Below are positions 56,201-64,000 of a DNA stretch of 64,000 nt, piece after piece. This DNA is from Enoplolaimus lenunculus (lineage: Eukaryota > Nematoda > Enoplea > Enoplida > Thoracostomopsidae), in assembly GCA_030248215.1 (NCBI GenBank), contig JASANG010003752.1, positions 124,001 to 188,000 of the forward strand, written 5' to 3'. Position 1 is the first letter of the stretch, and each line of letters begins with the position of its first letter. The notes below the pieces were generated by a model. That model was not told the DNA's origin. It made no database searches and was given only the letters and a program-made list of their open reading frames with translations. Position numbers and translations under genes: made by a program.

Positions 56201-59200
56201 TTTTGATTATGCTTTTGACTTCACCATGTCGTGACTTTTATAATTAATAGTTGCTCAATTAAAATTATAGCATCTCTTGTGCTACTGAATAAAGTGACTT
56301 CCAATTTACAGGAAAATGCGGCCATAGTCAGTGCTGTGGTTACGCGTGTTCAAGAGACGCTATTGCTTGTACTTAACGTTAGTGAATTAACTGAAACGTC
56401 CATAGACCCAGCGAGCGGAACAGTTGATAATAATAGATCTGGTGTTAAATGTGACTTGGCCAGTGTCAGAGATCGAATTCTACGGTTGGATGAACAAGAT
56501 TTACGAGACGAAGGTCGGTTACTGGAAAACGTGCAATATTGTGGATCGTTTCGTAATTTTATGTTTTCTGTCTTTTATCCTTTTTATTCGAGCTGTAACG
56601 TCTACGTACCAGCGAGGTCTACACCGAAATGTAATTTTTAAATGTCCTACGACAGAGATTAGTTAATATTTTTAATTAGTGTTGTATTGTATATATAGTT
56701 GTCGCTGTTATGCTTTGGCTTTTTTGTTCAGGATGTGTTGCTAGTTTGATTCAAGAGCTGCTCATTGATGTTATTGAAAAGTTGTTGCAGTCGTCAGCTA
56801 AACAATTATTTTCTCGCAGTGATTCAGCTCAGGTTTCGTTGAGTTGTTCGCCATCGAAAGATTATTCATTTATTTCAAATCAGTATGTTTGCGCTTGGTT
56901 TTATTTGTGTTTTGTTAAATATGGACTGTTTTTGATTTTTGAGTTCTGCAGACAGCTGGTAAATGAAACGTGCAATTGAGAGGGGTATGAAGATTACTAG
57001 CATGGAATGAGGAATGCTGACAAAATGTTCCGGCTGAGACGGTGAACTGAGCACGTACTTTTAAAAGCGGCATCCCGTCGGTTGTTGTGTAGAAGCGCAT
57101 CTGTTAAGTGCGGTGTATGGAGGGTCCTTTGAGAAAGTATAACAATGCATACCGTTTTTCTTTCAGTTTGAAAGTGTTCAATGTTTCAAGTTTTATTTTT
57201 ATTTTCAAGGATAGTGATTTACATTCGTTTTTAAAATTTTGGTTCGGGCGGCAGTTTGTGGTTGTATTGGTATCTACAGTTACTGCTTTATAATTTTGAT
57301 TTGGTTTACGACAATCGACAAGATATTTTGCTAAAATATGTTTTTTGGTGATTTTTCAGGTATCCAATGATGGGTCCCGGCGGCTCGCGACAAAATGATG
57401 CACCTATGTTGCAAGAAATTGCATCAGTCGCCGGTTCGAAAGAACTTGAATTGTTCAATTATTTACGGGATGTGTATTTTCGGACGCAAGAAGAACACAG
57501 ACGCGCTGTGCAACAAACAGACTCAGATGAGGTATTATCTTGTGTGGGGCTTGAGTTTAAGTCTTTTCGTCTTGAAAACATACAGCATAACAAGTGATAA
57601 TGAATGAATCGAATATTCGAGTTTATAAATGAATAAGAGGTTTTTCACTATTCTGAGTTATGTATAACACTTATCATCAGTTAACGGCAGATTTTAAATA
57701 ACGTGGAATTATATAGTTCTAAGATATGTAAAAGTTCGAAGGCACATTTTTGGCGATCGGCGTATAAAAGTCATTACATAATACAAACCGTGTACAACAG
57801 CAAAGCAGATACTCTTAGATGGATTTCTACTTTTTGTTTCAGATTTCGGAAAAATGGAATCTGGTCGTGTCAATGCTTCGGTCTCAATCTGTACAGTTCA
57901 TTATTTTGTTGTTTCAAGGATGCTTTAGCGACCTGTCCACGTTAGTTTTTTTGTGTTTTGTGGCACTGGGTGGATTCTACGGGATATAAAAATATCAGAA
58001 CACGATATAATTTAAATGTATGTTTCGACAAAAAGTATATAATACTTAATCAAGGTAATTTAGTATTAGTTTTGATATATGTAATTTGTTATAATTTTGT
58101 TCCTGCAGTTGTTTTTGTAAAGTCTCTGGATTTGACTGGTTTCGATCTCGGTCTCGGAAAAAACCGGCTTCTTTTTGCCTCGGGCATCTGGAAAAATCTT
58201 TCTTCCCAGCTCACTCTCGCTCTAAATTAAGCTAACGAATTGGCAGATTTATGATTGTCTTTTCTCTTAGATAGCGTACTTGGTTCGTATAAGCACCTTT
58301 CCCGTACTTGTAGTGATAACTGTTGTAGTCAAGTAACAAATATGCCATCTGGGTTTTCAGGAATAACCCATGTTTTTCATCGCTCTTTTTGTACACTTTT
58401 GCGCATGGATTACTGCCAAATGGACTGGTGGAAAATGTGATGCAGGCAGTGCAAAAAGATGAAGAATTCGATACGGTAAATACGTAACAGAAAAGCAGTG
58501 AACATAATATATTGTAATATTTTCATTACAAATAATTGGTCATACAGCGTTGTAACTGGATGGACTTTGATTTTTTGTAGTTCGTAAAGCAAAGGCTTTT
58601 GTTTTTAAGGATCATGTATTGTCAGGGAAAGGGATTCAAGTTACTTGTGAAAAGTGGGTTATAATAAAAATAAAAGCACATTGTACTACTAATTAGAACA
58701 CTAAACTTGTTCAGAAATTGTTAAATTTTGAAAATGAAATTTGCGGAATAGATACAGATTTTATTAACAAGTTTAAGCTAATAGTTTCCAACAGTTGTGA
58801 GTCCACATTTTCTTTTAAAAGATTTAGGTTCGGATATTTAAATATTTACTTTGTTTGTCTGTGATAGGTGTTTATGCCTTTGCTCGAAGGCGTTATTCGT
58901 GTGATGAGAGATTCAGACTTGGCGTCAAATCAATTTCGGCAACCTTTGCTGGTGCTTGGCGAGTTGTGTGAAACTAAAGTGGCACAAAATCGACCATTCT
59001 GTGATATGGTATGTCTAGTTGGAAACGGTAGTGACAAACCGTATAAATTTTTTGGCCGCTTTTGCATTGTCAATATATATACTTTTCAGTTTTTAAGTTT
59101 AAGTTGTTTCGGTGTTTTCCTAGAAGCCAACGGATTTCGATTCAAAACAAGCTTCGAGTCGATAAAAGTCGGAAACAGCTTTGAAAAACTTGGTACTTGG

Positions 59201-62200
59201 TTATTTGCATTGCGATGTTAGATGGTTATTTTGTGTTGTATATGCAAGTGGAGTTTTGAGAAAAATTCTAGTTTGTATTAAGAAATCAGTTGTGCTGAAG
59301 TAGCATAAAACATTCGTTGTAGGTAACACGACATCGTTTATGGCAGCCTGAAGCAATAACATCCGCAGCTGGACGTGAGATTACGCAAGTATCAACGCTG
59401 GGGCCGCTGTTCTCACCTTCTGCGTTCTTTGAAGATGACGTTAGTGTATTTAATCATAGGGTTTTAGCTATATACGTATGTATGTGAAGTGAGTCGGATG
59501 TAAGTTAAGGTACAATTGGAGTTCCGGTTCTGGCAACAAATCGACATCCTGCTCCGATATTCTACGTTGTCTGATATTCCTCGATGTAAAATATATATTT
59601 GCGACCAAATTCTGTCTCAGTATTTTTGGTATCCGGTACTCGTAGATGTGCATAAGTGATATTACTAATAGACACGTGGCATTTTGATGGAAACATTTCT
59701 GTTGCGATAGAATTTAGTCAAATTCGGTTATTTTTTCAGGAAGCGGTGGCGAATACATTTTTTATGAGCGACTCAAAGGGCGAAATTGATGAAAGTGCAG
59801 CTCGCTATCAGTATCCAAATATTCGTGGTCACCTGGAATCTTTGCGGGTGTGTTTGCTTTTTGTCGCGGAATTTGATGTCAAATGTTGCATACAGCGCCA
59901 GTTAGTGGTTTTTCCTGCGAAAGTAGCAATCAATTCAGTGCACCGTGTTTAGCAATTTTTCCATGATAGCCCAGAGCTTTATGAGAGAAATCTCTTATAG
60001 ACCAGGACTTGCAGCGTAGCAGTTTTGCCATGATAGCTGAAGGCTGTGTTTTAGTAATCTCTAATACAATATGACTTGTATGTTTGTTGCTAGCAATTTT
60101 TTCATAGACCAAGGTTGTCATGAGCTCATTTGCAAATTGAAATAGTATTAGAGTCTTGGTCTATAGCAGATTGCGTGGTACAATTGGCAAAATTATTGTG
60201 AACGTCGCCTAATTTTTCACGCAACATTACAATAAATAGCTTTATAAATATGTGTGTTTCAGACTGACGTGCATCGCGTTGTGTATTCGTTGTTTGTAAA
60301 TAGCAGCACACGGGATTCGATATTAAATTTTGTTTCTGCTGTGATCGCACGCAATGCGAACAAGGCCAAACTTTATGTAAGTTCTATACAAAAGCACTTG
60401 CCATTTTGGTTTTACACTGTTAGGAAAATGCTAGGGGCGGTGTTAAATTATTGACGCAGTATTAAATGCGAGAATGCTTTTGCCTAAGTACCGCTACCGA
60501 AATATGCGGTGTGATAACCTGATTGTGGTGGTTAACTGTAGAACACTTGTACTAGGGTGCCAAATGGAACTGAGTTAAACAAAAGTCACAGTTTGAACAG
60601 GATTTTAGTCAGAATTCTAATCGGAATTCAAATTATGTTTGCACCCTGACTGCTACGCTACAACCGTGTGTGTTTTTCAGAGTGATGAGTCAACTGTGGC
60701 AAACAATGGTTTCATGCTTAACTTTTTGTCGGTGATGTACAAAATGTCTGAAAAAGTAACAATTGATAAAGTAAGTTCATATTATTGTCATCAAGTTGAA
60801 GTGTGAGCTGTATGTAGCGCATTTTATCAGTTAGTGATACGTTATAAAGTAAGCTAACTGTAGTATCTGTTGTTCTGCAAATATACATTCATGTAGGTAA
60901 ATCGTAGTGTGAAAAATTGTTAAATTTCTGAGCTATTCATTACCGGTTGTTAAGTTACAACACCTAATCACCAACTCTCAATAGATTATAAATATATTTG
61001 AGAATGCGGTCAATCGATTGGTGTTGCATTAAAATATTTCAATAAAATTTAGTCTGAGAAAGCTAACGCTAGGTATAGGAATTTTTGATAAAATTTTATG
61101 GTCTACCTAGCTTAGCTTGGATAATAGTTGTACCGGCGATTTTTATTATTATAAACTTGAATTTGTGTGCTTGTGGTTTTATTTCAGATTCACTGCTTGT
61201 ATCCGTTTCATCCAAACGCCAGAGTGAGTGTCAAAGACGCCGCTAGGCTTAAATTGCGCACTGACGAGCTGGAAGCGTTTGAAAAATCTGTTGGTGAGTG
61301 AATTTATTATTTTTTGAAATTCTAAATTTTAAATTTTGGTTTCATTAATACTGTGAGTTACTTGCTTTAAAGTTTGAGCCATTTTGAATCGAATGACCCT
61401 GAATAATGGTATCTATACTTTTTTTGACTATTTTAATGTCTTAAGAAGCGTATCTTTTGACTTGTGCTCGATGTCGTTTGCACGACAAGTATCGCGCAAC
61501 CATTAATGTATCTGTCATTATAATTGTTAACATATTATAGTTGAAAATGATTGACATACCAAATGAATACGTAATATCATACCGTATCTCCAGTGCAGTG
61601 GCGAAAATTCTTGGTTAATTGTGTGCGTGACTTAATTTTGCATATGTTTTTTTCGGTTTGTATGCTGCGTTTTTTTGTTTCAGACACATCGTCGGAAATC
61701 AAATTTCCGACCGAATGTTTTTTCTTGACACTGCATGCTCAACGTGTTGCGTTACTGCCTGCAATACGACATCATGCTCGTGTTGAACGCGATGAAATTC
61801 AATCGCGGCGATTGCGGCAACAGCTGGAAAACACGCGGTCGTCGTGGGAATCGCATCCAATTATGGGACCACGAAATAGAGCGATGTTAGAACGGCAACG
61901 TAAATTGTGCAAGGTACGGAACGCGCTAGGCTTGTCGTGCGACTACGGACGGCACCACAAGTGAAAAGGCTATTGCTGACAATACAACATTCACAATAAT
62001 TAGTCCCAGCTGGCTACCGAAAACGACGTATGACTGAGTTTGGGTTACCGAGTGGCAATTTTCAAAATTGCCTTACGTAAACCGTACCGTAACAATGAAT
62101 ACACGTAACCTTACCTCAACACGTGTTACATGTATTATACATACAGGAGAAACACGTGTCGCAGTATTTTCAACAGAATGAAGACGTGTTTGAATTTGGG

Positions 62201-62850
62201 CTGCATAGCTGCCAACTGCCCCGCAGTTTCTCGCTTTCCGTTATTTTCATTTGTTTGTCGTATTGTATTTTCGAATGATGTGCTATTTCGTGAAGTTGTC
62301 GTCGGTCAGTTAACGCAATGAATTGGATTTTTAAACTTTTAGGTTCTTATGAGATCACATTTGTGTTCGGAAGCAGTGGTTTTGGACGAATTATTTGTCA
62401 GCAATGCGTTTGCGTTTTGTGCCAAAACTCTTGATTTTCTCATGAGACAGTTGTGTCCTGATGGGTGCGTGAAATTTTGTTAAATACAAAATATATGAAT
62501 TTATGATATTTGAAATAAAAGATTTGTTTCGTTAAAATAATATTGGACGTCAGCTTTAGAGACAACAGGTAATATAAATTGCAGAATTTGTTTTAATGTT
62601 GCCAGTTTGTTTGCCAGTAGAATATCACTTGTAATCTGTCCTGTTTCAAAAGATTTTCACTTCGAAGCAGTCCCTGCCGCCTTGGTGATTATAGATAGGT
62701 CAAAAATTAAACGCTGTATTAGGCTTTGTCCTGAGCACGCAAATGTTCTGTGAATTATTGATTAAAATTGAATTTTTCAAAACGTTTTGGTTACGGTATA
62801 CGTAGGTCTCGTGTTTTCACGTGTATTTTTGTTTTATTAGTATTATTGTA

Positions 62851-62907
<57 letters not shown>

Positions 62908-63419
62908 TTAGTGCCATTTTGCCAGTGAAATCAGTGTCACAAGTATTTGGCGCATACCCGGAATTCTACTTAGAAGACATATTGGAAGTGTTGTTGTTTT
63001 TGTTTCAGTACGTTTCTTTCGATGTTTTCATTCATTTTGGTTTGTTTTGTTTTCTGTTTTATAGCAACAAATACTTGATTGCGAAGATGCAGTTTGGATG
63101 GATACCGTTTTTGAATGCTGTTGTGGACATGCGGAACCGGATATCTGGGTCGAACCGTTGCATACATTAATGTGTAATGAATTTATTTGCAGACATATGC
63201 CCAGCGCTGTGGTTGACAATTGCACATACAATATGGCGCAATCGTTAGTTTTGCTTGCATGCAGCCCTCATATATTCAACAATCCGTCATTGCCTGCGCG
63301 TTTGATTGAAATATTATTTATGACCTGCCATCCTGCAGCAATAAATCTACAGCGATTAATTTTAACAATGAATCTTGCCACAGATCATTTATTTGAAAGT
63401 TTGGTCAAATTTTATTCAG
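53239..63419 (+). CDS. ube4b: ubiquitin-chain elongation factor E4 B (UBE4B/Ufd2), 5' part
   Basis: The family extends short ubiquitin chains with p97/CDC48. Eighteen exons in agreeing phase: 53239-53362, 54914-54962, 55253-55358, 56312-56513, 56732-56882, 57360-57531, 57843-57940, 58361-58475, 58868-59008, 59323-59439, 59740-59847, 60263-60376, 60681-60770, 61188-61293, 61684-61913, 62343-62464, 62912-63011 and 63065-63419. They give 833 codons, phase 1 at the last donor. Landmarks are a conserved N-terminal DSDSGIETVEME (human DVDSGIENMEVD), LLPNGLVENVMQAVQKDEEF, PLLVLGELCETKVAQNRPFC, GFMLNFLSVMYKMSEKV, EIKFPTECFFLTLHAQR, VFGAYPEFYLEDILEVLLFL and FNNPSLPARLIEILFMT. The Ufd2 core is cut by the window edge, so the C-terminal U-box is not visible. 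The exon 17 donor (TAC|GTTTCT) is weak but gives the family-conserved QY junction. The long serine-rich N terminus of vertebrates is mostly absent. Confidence 0.93.
53624..53995. mobile_element. hAT-like MITE (GGTGCAACCGG family) in UBE4B intron 1
   Basis: It starts CAGGTGCAACCGGAATTCTG and ends TTCCGGTTCACCCTG, 372 bp, with the family's AATAAACCATCGAAAGTAGA block. The flanks GTTATCAG and GCGATCAC share five of eight positions. Confidence 0.82.
62851..62907. repeat. (ATT)n microsatellite at the UBE4B exon 17 acceptor
   Basis: About 19 ATT units run almost into the acceptor (TTTTAG at 62906-62911) of the exon starting at 62912, so the polypyrimidine tract is replaced by the repeat. Confidence 0.95.
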
Positions 63420-64000
63420 GTCCGTTAATGTTCGTATCGATTTTTAATACATTGTAGTCTTCTGCCTGTTAACTGTTCAATCTCAGTGTTGGCAAGAGCG
63501 GATGATCACTCTAACAAGAGTGTGCAACTACCGATTCCCATTGCACAATCAAGCGGATTTTTCACATTTTAAATTTAGGCCAACTTGTTGTGATATGTTG
63601 TTTAAAAATTCTGCATCATTTATGTATTAAATTGTTTTCAATGACTTAACTATCAATAATTGATTGTAGTTTAGTTTTACAGAGCCAAATAATGAGTGCC
63701 AATTTGTTCATGCGACTTTTGATAATTGTTGAGAGCCAACAGGACTTTTGATAATTGTTGAGAGCCAACAGGCGACTCACATAATCAATATTAACTTGTT
63801 TATCCAAATATCCATAGTTACAAAATTTGTTGTTCCGATTCCGTTATATCCCAGTTCCGCTTTGCACCCTGAAGGGGATCATGTTGGACGCCGCATACAT
63901 AAAGTGCCATGGTTCGTACCGGTTGCACCCCCTCTCGGTAAATGAAGGGGTATTGGCCAAAAACACAACGCGTACCGGGTACATTCTTTTCTACACATAA
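63420..64000. other. UBE4B intron 18, incomplete
   Basis: Sequence after the GTCCGT donor holds no further Ufd2 exon. 63714-63770 has a short tandem duplication of ACTTTTGATAATTGTTGAGA plus GCCAACAGG. 63826-63872 ends CAGTTCCGCTTTGCACCCTG, a terminus of the CAGGGTGCAA-type MITEs. Confidence 0.6.

Overview
The window is animal nuclear DNA, AT-rich and intron-rich, with GT-AG introns, pyrimidine-rich acceptors and very dense short non-autonomous DNA transposons. Five host protein genes can be read confidently by joining exons whose phases agree. Hexamers of the TTAGGC type, the nematode telomere unit, recur in one repeat family. With the intron-rich, conserved gene structures this is compatible with a nematode of a slowly evolving lineage, but the phylum is inference only.

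Layout. 1-3.5 kb: intergenic, with a tRNA-like sequence and several miniature inverted-repeat elements (MITEs). 3.5-7.8 kb (+): peroxisomal trans-2-enoyl-CoA reductase (PECR-like), 8 exons, ending in a peroxisomal signal. 9.1-21.7 kb (+): ABCB6-type half ABC transporter, 19 exons, with all NBD motifs. 21.7-28.8 kb: repeat-rich spacer with tRNA-Lys(TTT), a 153-bp triplication holding its 3' half, and tRNA-Val(CAC). 28.8-32.9 kb (+): a secreted Frizzled-CRD protein with a threonine-rich tail and no membrane domain. 33-37.4 kb: spacer. 37.5-41.5 kb (-): NDE1/NDEL1 (nud-2) dynein regulator, 8 exons. 43.8-45.5 kb (-): an intronless FMRFamide-receptor-like GPCR with a long glutamine tract in intracellular loop 3. 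45.5-53.2 kb: repeat-rich spacer with one unassigned possible exon. 53.2 kb to the right edge (+): ubiquitin-chain assembly factor UBE4B/Ufd2, 18 exons seen, 3' end outside the window.

The genes are unrelated housekeeping or signalling genes and show no operon logic. The most unusual material is in the repeats: a hAT-like MITE family whose interior is built of TTAGGC-type hexamers, nested MITEs that give an insertion order, MITEs with perfect 8-bp target duplications inside introns, and one MITE whose target duplication contains the splice acceptor of a PECR exon. No retrovirus-like, LTR or Polinton element was recognised.
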